DNA of 64,000 nucleotides from positions 186,001 to 250,000 of the forward strand of contig CBDCVQ010000016.1 in NCBI GenBank assembly GCA_965223165.1. The letters are read 5' to 3'. Origin of the DNA: JABDMH01 sp965223165 (GTDB lineage Bacteria > Bacteroidota > Bacteroidia > Chitinophagales > Saprospiraceae). Below are positions 17,951-27,165 of this stretch, piece after piece. Numbering within the stretch: the stretch's first letter is position 1; each line of letters starts with the position of its first letter. Under the pieces are notes generated by a model that saw nothing but the letters and a program-made list of their open reading frames with translations, ran no database searches and was not told the origin of the DNA. The position numbers were made by a program, and so were the translations under genes.

Positions 17951-19135
17951 GTGGGGCTGGTCGCGCCCCCGGCCCCTGCGTTCTCCTTCGTCGAAACGCC
18001 GGGGAGTCCTCCCGCCCCAGTTTGGTGCCGGTGTGGCCGATGTTGCGGGTTTAAGTCGACATCGCAATCACCTATCACCATCATGCAAGCACCAATCAAG
18101 AGCGTCTAGTTCGTGGCCCGTGGGGCTGGTCGCGCCCCCGGCCCCTGCGTTCTCCTTCGTCGAAACGCCGGGGAGTCCTCCCGCCCAAGTTTGGTAACCG
18201 GTGTGGCCGATGTTGCGGGTTTAAGTCGACATCGCAATCACCTGTCACAACCTATCAATCACAATAAAGAGCGTCTAGTTCGTGGCCCGTGGGGCTCGTC
18301 GCGTCCCCGGCCCCTGCGTTCTCCTTCGTCGAAACGCCGGGGAGTCCCCCCGCCTAGGTTTGGTACCGGCGTGGCCGATGTTGCGGGTTTAAGTCGACAT
18401 CGCAATCACCTGTCACAACCTATCAATCACAATAAAGAGCGTCTAGTTCGTGGCCCGTGGGGCTAGTCGCGCCCCCGGCCCCTGCGTTCTCCTTCGTCGA
18501 AACGCCGGGGAGTCCTCCCGCCCAAGTTTGGTACCGGTGTGGCCGATGTTGCGGGTTTAAGTCGACATCGCAATCACCTATCACAACCTATCAATCACAA
18601 TAAAGAGCGTCTAGTTCGTGGCCCGTGGGGCTAGTCGCGCCCCCGGCCCCTGCGTTCTCCTTCGTCGAAACGCCGGGGAGTCCTCCCGCCCAAGTTTGGT
18701 ACCGGTGTGGCCGATGTTGCGGGTTTAAGTCGACATCGCAATCACCTGTCACCATCAAGCAATCACAATCAAGAGCGGTAGTTTGTGGCCCGTGGGGCTG
18801 GTCGCGCCCCCGGCCCCTGCGTTCTCCTTCGTCGAAACGCCGGGGAGTCCTCCCGCCCAAGTTTGGTGCCCGGTGTGGTTTGCGGGTTCGAGTCGACACC
18901 GCTATCACGTATCACGTATCACCATCATGCAATCACCATCAAGAGCGTCTAGTTCGTGGCCCGTGGGGCTGGTCGCGCCCCCGGCCCCTGCGTTCTGCTT
19001 CGTCGAAACGCCGGGGAGTCCTCCCGCCCCAGTTTGGTACCGGTGTGGCCGATGTTGCGGGTGTAAGTCGACATCGCAATCACCTATCACAACCTATCAA
19101 TCACAATCACCATCAAGAGCGTCTAGTTCGTGGCC
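17951..19135. repeat. Tandem repeat array 1: seven units of about 168 bp
   Basis: Seven head-to-tail units are seen. The anchor TCGAAACGCC starts at 17991, 18170, 18329, 18497, 18665, 18832 and 19003. Units carry a GC-rich half with inverted repeats (GGGGC...GCCCC; CCCCG...GCGTT...AACGC-CGGGG), the core TTCTCCTTCGTCGAAACGCC, then GTCGACATCGCAATCAC and an AT-richer tail of ATCAC/ATCA motifs ending AAGAGCGTCTAGTTCGTGGC. Several frames on both strands are open through the units, but no start or ribosome-site context or recognisable protein is present, and unit lengths vary (159-179 bp). I treat the array as non-coding. No named repeat family is recognised. Confidence 0.93.
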
Positions 19136-19143
19136 GGGAAATT

Positions 19144-19192
19144 GGGCTCGGCAGCTCCTACGAGGCTTGCGGATCCAAAGATCGCGAGCTCG
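19144..19192. repeat. Array-end element, copy 1
   Basis: This 49-bp sequence lies 8 bp after the last array unit and is repeated at 30567-30615 after array 2 with only two mismatches. It begins GGGCTCGGCAGCTC and ends AAGATCGCGAGCTCG. A second short match to the array-2 flank (GGCTCGACGATCCATCGG) occurs near 19284-19304, suggesting that about 95 bp were inserted within this flank here. Confidence 0.85.
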
Positions 19193-19726
19193 GGTTAGCC
19201 GTCCACCGTCTACCTTCGACCGTCCACCGTCTTTGTATCCAATGGGCGGCTTGCCGATCTTTGCCACCCACTGGCCGACCCACGGCTCGACGATCCATCG
19301 GTCGCGAGCTCGTGCGGCCGTCTTGTGTTGGACGCTCGTTTCCTTAGATACATGGTAATTTATCTTAATATAAAATGTTGTTCATCACGTAGTTATCTGA
19401 AGAATTCTCCAAGAAAACTTCGCATTCAGAGATCAAAAAATTAACTTGAGGTGTCGTGCCCCAAACATTGAGTCTCCGGACAATTTGAATTTTCTCCATG
19501 ATAGTGAGGTTCAAGCTGGGAACACCGCCCAGAACAAGCTATTTATACACTAACTCTTGAACCATGCCATCTAACCTTCCTGGTACGTAGCCTATTACAT
19601 ATACGGTCGACGGTGCTCATTGAACCATCCTAGTTTGGTCTTTTGCAATGAGTCTCACTGGGAGCAATGTCTGCGAGTACCGTTCACTCGGCTCCGTAAA
19701 TGGGGGGAGAGGTCAAAACTATCACG
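19193..19726. other. Intergenic region before paralogue 3
   Basis: No gene is supported. The first 150 bp are GC-rich, with a small direct repeat of CCGTCCACCGTCT near 19200-19233. The rest is AT-richer and probably holds the promoter of the next gene. No convincing -7/-33 pair was found. Confidence 0.5.
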
Positions 19727-22700
19727 ATGAAAAAGAGCAACCCCTGCCGTTCGGCTCATTTCTCACGACTTTGTCACTATCTCAAGCACCTGCTGATCGG
19801 AGGGCTGCTGTGTTGGAATATGCCTGCGGGCGATTGTCAGCAACACTTGCAGGAAGAAAAGCAGACACACAAGCAGCTCGACAACATTTTGACACATGCT
19901 GGTACGGACATGGCATCCTACAAGGCTGCCCTCCAATTCTCCAGCATGCAGATTGACAATCGACAGTGCGCTTCAACCGAATACTTAGCATGGCAACGGC
20001 AACGGTACAATTTGCCGCCCGATGACATGGTCGAAGAAGCCATTGCGTCATATCTGGCATCAGCTAATCTAGCCGCACTGCCAGCCAGTATGACGATTCC
20101 GGTAGTGGTACATGTCATCCACAGCGGAGAGCCTATTGGCTTGGGGTCTAACATTTCCAATCAGGCCGTCTTTGACCAGATTCGGGCACTCAATGATGCC
20201 TTTCAAAGAAATATCGCGACGCGCTACGGAAGCACGATCAATACCGGAGGCTATGATTACAGCACTTTAGCGGCAAGTATGGACATAGAGTTCGTCCTGG
20301 CCACGGTAGACCCCGAGGGTAATCCCACCAATGGTATCAATCGGTACCAAGGGCCGAGGCTCACCTATGATCCGGATGTTGATCAGATGGAGGACGTGAA
20401 GGCGATGACGCAATGGAATCCGAAGTATTACCTCAACATATGGTCGGCCAACCTAACTGACGGTGATCTCACCGGTCTCTTGGGCTATGCGCAGTTTCCG
20501 GATTTCTCGGGACTCATGGGTCTACCGGCGTCTGCTCAACCAGCAAGGACCGATGGCGTCGTCTCCGATTATCGGACGATTGGATCCCATGAGTATGGGG
20601 GTGCCTACAATTTGTTTCCAGGCTACAAATTTGGCGGTACCACCATTCACGAAGTGGGCCATTTCCTAGGCCTCCGTCATACCTGGGGTGATGGCCCTGG
20701 AGATTGTACGGTGGACGATTTCGTCAGTGATACACCTTTGGAGATGGGAGCGAATGGTTCTTGCTCGCCGAAGCATACCTGCGGATCTCCTGATCTCATC
20801 GAAAACTGGATGGACTATGGACCCGATGATTGCAAGAACATCTTTACCAATGGTCAATACGCTCGCGTGATGGCGGTGCTGATGAACAGTCCCAGACGGA
20901 TGGAGCTATTGAATTCGCAGGTGCACTTGGGGATCGCACCCCCTCTGCCTGTCAATGACCTCTGCGCTGGGGCCATTGCACTGGTCCCTAACGGTCCCTC
21001 TGAGACCGCTAATCTGTGTGGTGCAACGATGGCAGATGCGCCAGCTGCTTGTCCTGGCAGCGATGAGCCTCCCTATGGCATTTGGTACAGCATCCAGGGC
21101 AATGGCGAAGTAATAACGGTTACCACCAACAATGGCGGCACCAATTTCGACACGTATCTCTACGTCTATAGCGGCAGTTGCGGCTCATTGTCTTGCGTCG
21201 GGTACAATGATGACGATGGGACCGTGGGTGGGGCGTCGACAGTCATTTTTCCGTCGCAGGTGGGAGTGACGTACTACGTGTACGCTTCTGGATGGGAAGG
21301 CGCCGCCGACGATTTGGAGATTTCCGCCACATCGGCGATGGTGCCTCCGGGCGCCCCAGCCAATGATCTTTGTTCTGCTGCGAGCGTTTTGACTTGTGGT
21401 GTTCTTGTCGTCGGATCTACCGTGGACGCCATCGCAGATCCGGAAGCGGCACCCTGCGGGGGTGGTACAGTGCCAGGAGTTTGGTACAGGTTTGTGGGTA
21501 CAGGTGACGTGGTCCAGATGTTAGCCTTTAGCACATTTGATCATCGAATCCAGGTGTTCCAGGGATCATGTGGCAGCTTCCAATGCGTACCCTTGACGTT
21601 CGACGTTTTCTTTAACTCGGTGCCAGGTGCGGAATATTACATTTATGTGACCGGAGATCCCGCTGGCGTGGCGACGGGATTATTTGGGCTTCAGCTGAAC
21701 TGCATTCCTATGACGGATCCGGGCTTGCTGTGCCAGACAGCCATCTCTATAAACTGCGGAGATCAGTTGGTTGGTAACAATGTTAGCACCCTGCCTGCCG
21801 CATTGTCCGGATCTGATGGCATTCCTTGCTTTCAGTTTGATAACGGCGCAGCTCGGACCGCACAGGGTAATGCTGTGTGGTACACATTCACCGGTAATGG
21901 ACAGGTCATAGACCTATCGGTGTTCTCGGATTTCGATGCTGCGCTCGATGTCTACCGAGGCACCACCTGTGCCAATCTAGAACGAATAGCCTGCTCTGAT
22001 GATGTGGGCAGATTCAGTTCCGAGGCGGTGACCTTTCTGTCGATGCCTGGGGAGATCTACTATATACTAGTGTCGGGCTTTGCCATCGAAGTGTACAATC
22101 CACCTCCATCGTTCTTTCCCGTGTACGAGGTGGGGGACTTTCTTATTTCGCTTGGCTGTGCAGATTGTAACATCGCGGCTGTCACCCCAACTAATGTGGA
22201 GATCAGCGGTTGTGGCAGCTTGGGCTACATTGCTTATTTCTGTGTGGAAGGCACAGGCCTGCCCTCTGCGAAGGATGATGTTGTCTTGCTACTGAATGGT
22301 GTTGTCACGCCTCCTTTGGTGGTGGTGCCCAACTCCAGTTTCTGTGACAATCCCGGTATTAGAATCGGGGTTATTGTACCTGATCCTACCCAAGGCACGA
22401 CCGTTGAAATCGACTTTTGGGATGGAGCATGTACCGCGGGTCCAGTCCAAGTGGCCCCACCAGCCGAAGCCTGTGATCCGACGGAACGTCCCAATTGCAG
22501 GAGTAATCTCAACCTGGCACTAAATCCCGACGGAAGTGTAGTAATACTAGCCCAGGAACTTATAACCAACTGCACGGAGGCTGAACCGGCCATCATGACC
22601 CTGGAGGATGATGCCGGCAATATACTTTATCAAAATGATCAAGCCTCTTGTATCGAGAATATCATCATCCCCGGTTGCGATTTCGTGGGCAAAACATTAA

Positions 22701-25700
22701 AGTTTTCGGCATCCAACCAATTTGGAGTTTGTTGGAGTGAGATCACGGTAAAGCAAGCAAACATTCCCCTCCTCCAGCCTGGCAACTTTGATGTCTACTG
22801 TAATGATGCTGCCGCATCGGATTGGCAACGGTATCTGGATCGATTTTATGGCAACAACAATGGAGAATATGAGCCATCGATTGATAGGAAGATGGCCATT
22901 ATTCCATGTGTCGGGACCCAACCTGCCCATTTCGTAAGTGATTGGCCTTTGGATGCACCCTGTGATTCCGATACCGCCAAGGTGATTTTGAGAGAATTTC
23001 AGGCATTTTCCAAGGATGGAGTACGGGGCAGCGTATTTGACACGGTCATAGTTTGGAAGCTTCCGGCGATCACGTTGGCCAATACGTACTGCCAAGAGAA
23101 GGATACGGTGTATTGTGGCGAGGGTAAATTTGGCCCTTGGATGCTGGTTCCTGAAGATCCCTCAGATCCCCTAAACGATATTGATAATGATGGTACATCT
23201 TGCGACACAATTTGCTTCTTCAAAGAGGGACTTACCATAAAGGATGCGGACGGTGATGGGCATATCGATAGCCTTCACTACTATCTGAATAAGGTAGATA
23301 GCAAGTGTGGAATGCTATTGCATGTGGATGACTGGGTTTATCAATCAGACGCTTGCAGCCCACAGTGGAAGATCAAGCTGGAGATTAAGCAGAGCTGCTA
23401 TGCGAGCATCAGATGTGACGAGACCGTGCCGACGGCTCCCCCCAACGGCTTAGTTGGTAACAATGGGTACTGGACCTGTGAGTTTTGGGTGACGGATCTC
23501 GATACGGCGGCTCCGGTCGTAGATTGCAAGGACGACAACCTGTTGTTGACCACGGTCTACACCAGCACCCACGAATGTGCAGCCCACACCTATGTCCCTC
23601 CGGTGGAGGTGAAAGAAGACTGGAGCGGCATAAAGCAGGTGAAGGCGATTGTGGATGGTGTTGGCACGCTGGTATTGACCTACAATGCAGAGTCCAAGTG
23701 CTATGACAGTCATCTGCAGGTGAAACTGCCACACAGGGAATTGCCCTACAAGGTGATTTATGAGGTATACGATAGTTGTCACAACATCGGCTATGATTCT
23801 TGCTATATCCGGGTCAAGGACCATATGCGTCCGGTGGCCGTATCAGACAAGGGTGTGACGGTGAGCTTGAGCGACAAGAAAGTGTGGGTTGATGCAGCGA
23901 CTTTTGACGAAGGTAGCTGGGACAACTGCGACATCAACTTCTTGTTGGCCCGTCGATCGGATTGGTTTGACGCCTGCATCACTTTGTGCGACGATCTCGA
24001 TACCTGCTTTATAGGTGAGCATCACGATACCATCTGGCGAGCCAACCTGGAAACAGACAAGCACGAGGATGAGGTGGAAGCTCATTACGCCAAAACGATG
24101 GAGTGGTTGTGCGAGGATGGAGATGCATGCGGAGAGCTACTCTACAACGCGTGGCAATATGATCTGGCGAAATACGCGACGCTAAATTGCGTCGATCACC
24201 CCTATGATGTGGATGAGGCGTATTTCGACCGCGTCTTCAGAGAAGCTATGATGACTGGCGAGTTTCGTCAAAAATGGAAGAGGCCTGGTGGCCTGTTTCT
24301 TGGAACTAGCGTGCCCAACACATCATTTTATGTGGGGTTGGATGGCACCTCTTCGGACGCTTTTGCCGATGCTGAGGTTGGTGGGGCGACCTTTGATCAC
24401 ATGCGAGGACAGATCATCTACTCACACAGGACGAGTCTCGGCTTCCGTGAACTGTATGCAGTGCCCTTTGGGGGTGACGCGCCAGAATTGCTTGGAACGG
24501 TTTCAGCCAACGTATTTGGCTTGGCAAGTATCGATGGTCGATTGATTGCTGCCACAGGTGCCGCCGAAATTGTGGAAATTGATCTGGATGACTTCTCCCT
24601 GACAACCCTGTTTTCGACAAGCGGATCTGGCTTCGCGGGAATTGGTGCGGATCAAATGACGGGTAAATTGTACGGGGCAGACGATTTCAGCCGCAGAATC
24701 ATGGAGTTGGATCTAGAGACTGGTCTCTTGACGGAGGTGGCAAATTATCCTGCTGGTGAGAGTGATATCGACGGGTTGGCTGTGGGTGATGGGAGAATCT
24801 ACCTATCTACCGACGAGCCCGGAGTCATATATGTCTACAATATAGCGACGGGGACCTACGAGGATCCCATTCCATCGCCAGTCACCACCAACGGAGCACA
24901 GGTAGGTGGGGCCGCCTTCCTTCCTGCCCTGGACCCAATCATCGACACTTGGAAACAAATCGGCGGGGGCTGGAGCGATGCGGTACCCTTCAGTTGCGAG
25001 GATGCCTGCGGGCCTGTGACAGTAGAGATCCTGGTGATGGACTACTGGTGCAACTGGTCAACGGCTTGGACCAAGGTCTGGGTGGAGGACAAGACGCCCG
25101 TGGAAGTGGTGAAGGATGTAGTGGATGAGGAGCAGATCACTTGCAAGATCTATAAAGAGGCTCGCTACGCCTATCCGGACGAAATTCATCCGGTAAGTTT
25201 GGAATACATCGTGGGCCAGGCGAAGGACGGTGAGCAAGATGCTTATGATGCCCTGGATGAGATCTTCGGCGGCTACTGCAAGGCCTGGCGAGATCCCTAC
25301 GGCAACTATGTGGATAATGAAGGTACGGAAATCGACTGCGATATCACCTTCTATGATAGTATATGCAAGTGCACCAGCTACTACGATCAAGTACGCGTGT
25401 ATGACGAGCACTTAGGCTACCTCTGGGTAGACTCCTTGGTCACCAAGTGCGACTACTACCAAGACACTATCGACTTTCAGAAGGGTGTCGTCGTAGTGAA
25501 TTGCGAGGAAAATGTCTACTGTGAGCAGGATGTCTGGTGTGAAATTGATCACTGCGGTCAAGGCTACATCTTTAGGAAATTTAAGATCTGGCAAGGTTGC
25601 CCGGACGAGTTTTATGATGAGCATGGAGTAGCAGACAGCTTGCGCCATACGGTGGATACGATCTATCGACATCAGCGGATCTGGATCGGCAACGAATGTG

Positions 25701-27109
25701 AGCTAAACAAGTACATGTTCCATGTGCCGTACGACACCGAGGTAGTGACCTGCGACATCGAGTATGGCCCGGATGGCAATGTGACCGGCGCTGCGGGTCC
25801 CGAGTATACCGGCTATGCGACCTACAAGTTTGACGATGACTGCCGCATTGTGGGCATTGGCCACAGCGACAAAGTCTTCAAGATCGTGGGCGGAGAAGCG
25901 GCCTGCTACAAGATCCTGCGTACCTGGTACTTTGCCGACTGGTGCGGCTATGGAGAACCCCTGGATGGACAGTGGTGGCGCAATCGTGAGCTGGTCACCG
26001 ATACCTGCGTGCAAAAGATCATCGTACGAGACACGACCCCACCTACCTGCCTGATCGTTGGGCCCGTGGAAGATGGCGGCTCGATCGAGGTGGGCGCCTG
26101 CTACTTTGACTTAGCAGCTAGCGTGGTGGGTATGGACGCCTGTGGCGTGATCAAATACTACTGGGAGCTGAAGGACATCACGGATGAAGACAATGTGATC
26201 GTATCTGATAATGACCATGGCGAACTGTCTGGTGATACGACGGAAGGGTTTGACATCAGCTCAGCAGACCTGCCGCACGGCAGCTACAAACTGGTGGTGA
26301 CGATCCAGGATGACTGTGCCAATGAAAACTACTGTGCGTACTACTTTGATGTGGTCTCCGTGAAGAAGCCGAGTCCGGTCTGTATCAGCTCTTTGACCGC
26401 TCGTTTGACCCCCTGGGATAGCGATCAGGATGGGGTGTTGGATAGTGCGCATGCCATCGTCTGGGCAGAAGAGTTTAACAGCAGTAGCTCAGAGGCCTGC
26501 ACCGACACCGCGCTGGAGTATCGAGTAGAACTGATCAACGGCATCGATGACGATACGTGGGAAGAAGATACCAGCTATCTGGAGGTCTTCTGCGATGATT
26601 TTGGCAGTCACCTGGCCCGTTTGTGGGTGATCAGCTGGCCAAGCGGCACGGTGGACTTCTGTGATGTAGTGCTGATCGTCCAGAGTGACTTCTCCGGGTG
26701 CGCAACCACCGTGAGTGGTGAGCCAGGTCCGATTAGCCAAGTCAACGATATGCACGATGTGGTGGGACAACCGCAACGGCAAGGCATGGGTCAACCGACG
26801 CAACCGGGTATCGGCGGGCGGCCTGTAGGTCAAGGCCTTGCTCCAAGCGGTTACCTCCTGGAGCAGAACCGGCCCAACCCCTTCCGAGAGGAGACGACGA
26901 TCGGCTTTGTGCTGCCGGAAGCGATGACCGCCACCTTGACAGTGTACGACGTGACGGGCAGGGTGCTGCGCTCCATCAAGGGAGACTACGCCAAGGGGTA
27001 CCAGACGGTGGAGTTACGCAAGCAAAACTTGGACGGACATGCGATCCTATACTATCGATTGGATGCCAATGACTTTACCGCGACCAGGAAGATGATCTTG
27101 ATGAATTGA
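19727..27109 (+). CDS. Giant T9SS-secreted protein, paralogue 3: M43-type metallopeptidase fused to the shared scaffold
   Basis: The start is taken at ATG 19727 (MKKSNPCRS), which places a signal-like segment (LLIGGLLCW) near the N terminus; an ATG 27 bp upstream is less likely. The product is about 2460 aa. Residues 308-318 read HEVGHFLGLRH, the HExxHxxGxxH zinc site of M43 (pappalysin/cytophagalysin-type) peptidases. A Met-turn sits in NWMDYGPDDC (M362). Three NDLC-type beta domains follow (about 408-811). The shared scaffold then runs from DVYC (about 1022) through VSLSDKKVWVD (about 1376) to QIGGGWSDAVPF (about 1744), with a propeller-like cassette at about 1524-1743. The T9SS sorting domain occupies about 2376-2460. 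It is probably a surface or secreted protease-adhesin. The gene is bracketed by the two tandem arrays. Confidence 0.9.
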   Translation: MKKSNPCRSAHFSRLCHYLKHLLIGGLLCWNMPAGDCQQHLQEEKQTHKQLDNILTHAGTDMASYKAALQFSSMQIDNRQCASTEYLAWQRQRYNLPPDDMVEEAIASYLASANLAALPASMTIPVVVHVIHSGEPIGLGSNISNQAVFDQIRALNDAFQRNIATRYGSTINTGGYDYSTLAASMDIEFVLATVDPEGNPTNGINRYQGPRLTYDPDVDQMEDVKAMTQWNPKYYLNIWSANLTDGDLTGLLGYAQFPDFSGLMGLPASAQPARTDGVVSDYRTIGSHEYGGAYNLFPGYKFGGTTIHEVGHFLGLRHTWGDGPGDCTVDDFVSDTPLEMGANGSCSPKHTCGSPDLIENWMDYGPDDCKNIFTNGQYARVMAVLMNSPRRMELLNSQVHLGIAPPLPVNDLCAGAIALVPNGPSETANLCGATMADAPAACPGSDEPPYGIWYSIQGNGEVITVTTNNGGTNFDTYLYVYSGSCGSLSCVGYNDDDGTVGGASTVIFPSQVGVTYYVYASGWEGAADDLEISATSAMVPPGAPANDLCSAASVLTCGVLVVGSTVDAIADPEAAPCGGGTVPGVWYRFVGTGDVVQMLAFSTFDHRIQVFQGSCGSFQCVPLTFDVFFNSVPGAEYYIYVTGDPAGVATGLFGLQLNCIPMTDPGLLCQTAISINCGDQLVGNNVSTLPAALSGSDGIPCFQFDNGAARTAQGNAVWYTFTGNGQVIDLSVFSDFDAALDVYRGTTCANLERIACSDDVGRFSSEAVTFLSMPGEIYYILVSGFAIEVYNPPPSFFPVYEVGDFLISLGCADCNIAAVTPTNVEISGCGSLGYIAYFCVEGTGLPSAKDDVVLLLNGVVTPPLVVVPNSSFCDNPGIRIGVIVPDPTQGTTVEIDFWDGACTAGPVQVAPPAEACDPTERPNCRSNLNLALNPDGSVVILAQELITNCTEAEPAIMTLEDDAGNILYQNDQASCIENIIIPGCDFVGKTLKFSASNQFGVCWSEITVKQANIPLLQPGNFDVYCNDAAASDWQRYLDRFYGNNNGEYEPSIDRKMAIIPCVGTQPAHFVSDWPLDAPCDSDTAKVILREFQAFSKDGVRGSVFDTVIVWKLPAITLANTYCQEKDTVYCGEGKFGPWMLVPEDPSDPLNDIDNDGTSCDTICFFKEGLTIKDADGDGHIDSLHYYLNKVDSKCGMLLHVDDWVYQSDACSPQWKIKLEIKQSCYASIRCDETVPTAPPNGLVGNNGYWTCEFWVTDLDTAAPVVDCKDDNLLLTTVYTSTHECAAHTYVPPVEVKEDWSGIKQVKAIVDGVGTLVLTYNAESKCYDSHLQVKLPHRELPYKVIYEVYDSCHNIGYDSCYIRVKDHMRPVAVSDKGVTVSLSDKKVWVDAATFDEGSWDNCDINFLLARRSDWFDACITLCDDLDTCFIGEHHDTIWRANLETDKHEDEVEAHYAKTMEWLCEDGDACGELLYNAWQYDLAKYATLNCVDHPYDVDEAYFDRVFREAMMTGEFRQKWKRPGGLFLGTSVPNTSFYVGLDGTSSDAFADAEVGGATFDHMRGQIIYSHRTSLGFRELYAVPFGGDAPELLGTVSANVFGLASIDGRLIAATGAAEIVEIDLDDFSLTTLFSTSGSGFAGIGADQMTGKLYGADDFSRRIMELDLETGLLTEVANYPAGESDIDGLAVGDGRIYLSTDEPGVIYVYNIATGTYEDPIPSPVTTNGAQVGGAAFLPALDPIIDTWKQIGGGWSDAVPFSCEDACGPVTVEILVMDYWCNWSTAWTKVWVEDKTPVEVVKDVVDEEQITCKIYKEARYAYPDEIHPVSLEYIVGQAKDGEQDAYDALDEIFGGYCKAWRDPYGNYVDNEGTEIDCDITFYDSICKCTSYYDQVRVYDEHLGYLWVDSLVTKCDYYQDTIDFQKGVVVVNCEENVYCEQDVWCEIDHCGQGYIFRKFKIWQGCPDEFYDEHGVADSLRHTVDTIYRHQRIWIGNECELNKYMFHVPYDTEVVTCDIEYGPDGNVTGAAGPEYTGYATYKFDDDCRIVGIGHSDKVFKIVGGEAACYKILRTWYFADWCGYGEPLDGQWWRNRELVTDTCVQKIIVRDTTPPTCLIVGPVEDGGSIEVGACYFDLAASVVGMDACGVIKYYWELKDITDEDNVIVSDNDHGELSGDTTEGFDISSADLPHGSYKLVVTIQDDCANENYCAYYFDVVSVKKPSPVCISSLTARLTPWDSDQDGVLDSAHAIVWAEEFNSSSSEACTDTALEYRVELINGIDDDTWEEDTSYLEVFCDDFGSHLARLWVISWPSGTVDFCDVVLIVQSDFSGCATTVSGEPGPISQVNDMHDVVGQPQRQGMGQPTQPGIGGRPVGQGLAPSGYLLEQNRPNPFREETTIGFVLPEAMTATLTVYDVTGRVLRSIKGDYAKGYQTVELRKQNLDGHAILYYRLDANDFTATRKMILMN

Positions 27110-27133
27110 CAAGAGATTAGAACCAGATCATAT

Positions 27134-27165
27134 AAGCCTCGGGGTGTATTGCTTCGGGGCTTTTT
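27134..27165 (+). terminator. Terminator of paralogue 3
   Basis: The hairpin AAGCCTCGGGG / CTTCGGGGCTT plus T tract is identical to the one after paralogue 2, at the same distance from the stop codon. Array 2 starts directly behind it. Confidence 0.78.

Noticed and set aside
17951..19135. CRISPR array
   Set aside because: Units are contiguous and about 168 bp long with no unique spacers, and no cas gene is present in the window.
19139..19358. Coding frames in the GC-rich flank after array 1
   Set aside because: They continue from array frames, have no start context, and the region is better explained as the repeated array terminus plus inserted non-coding DNA.
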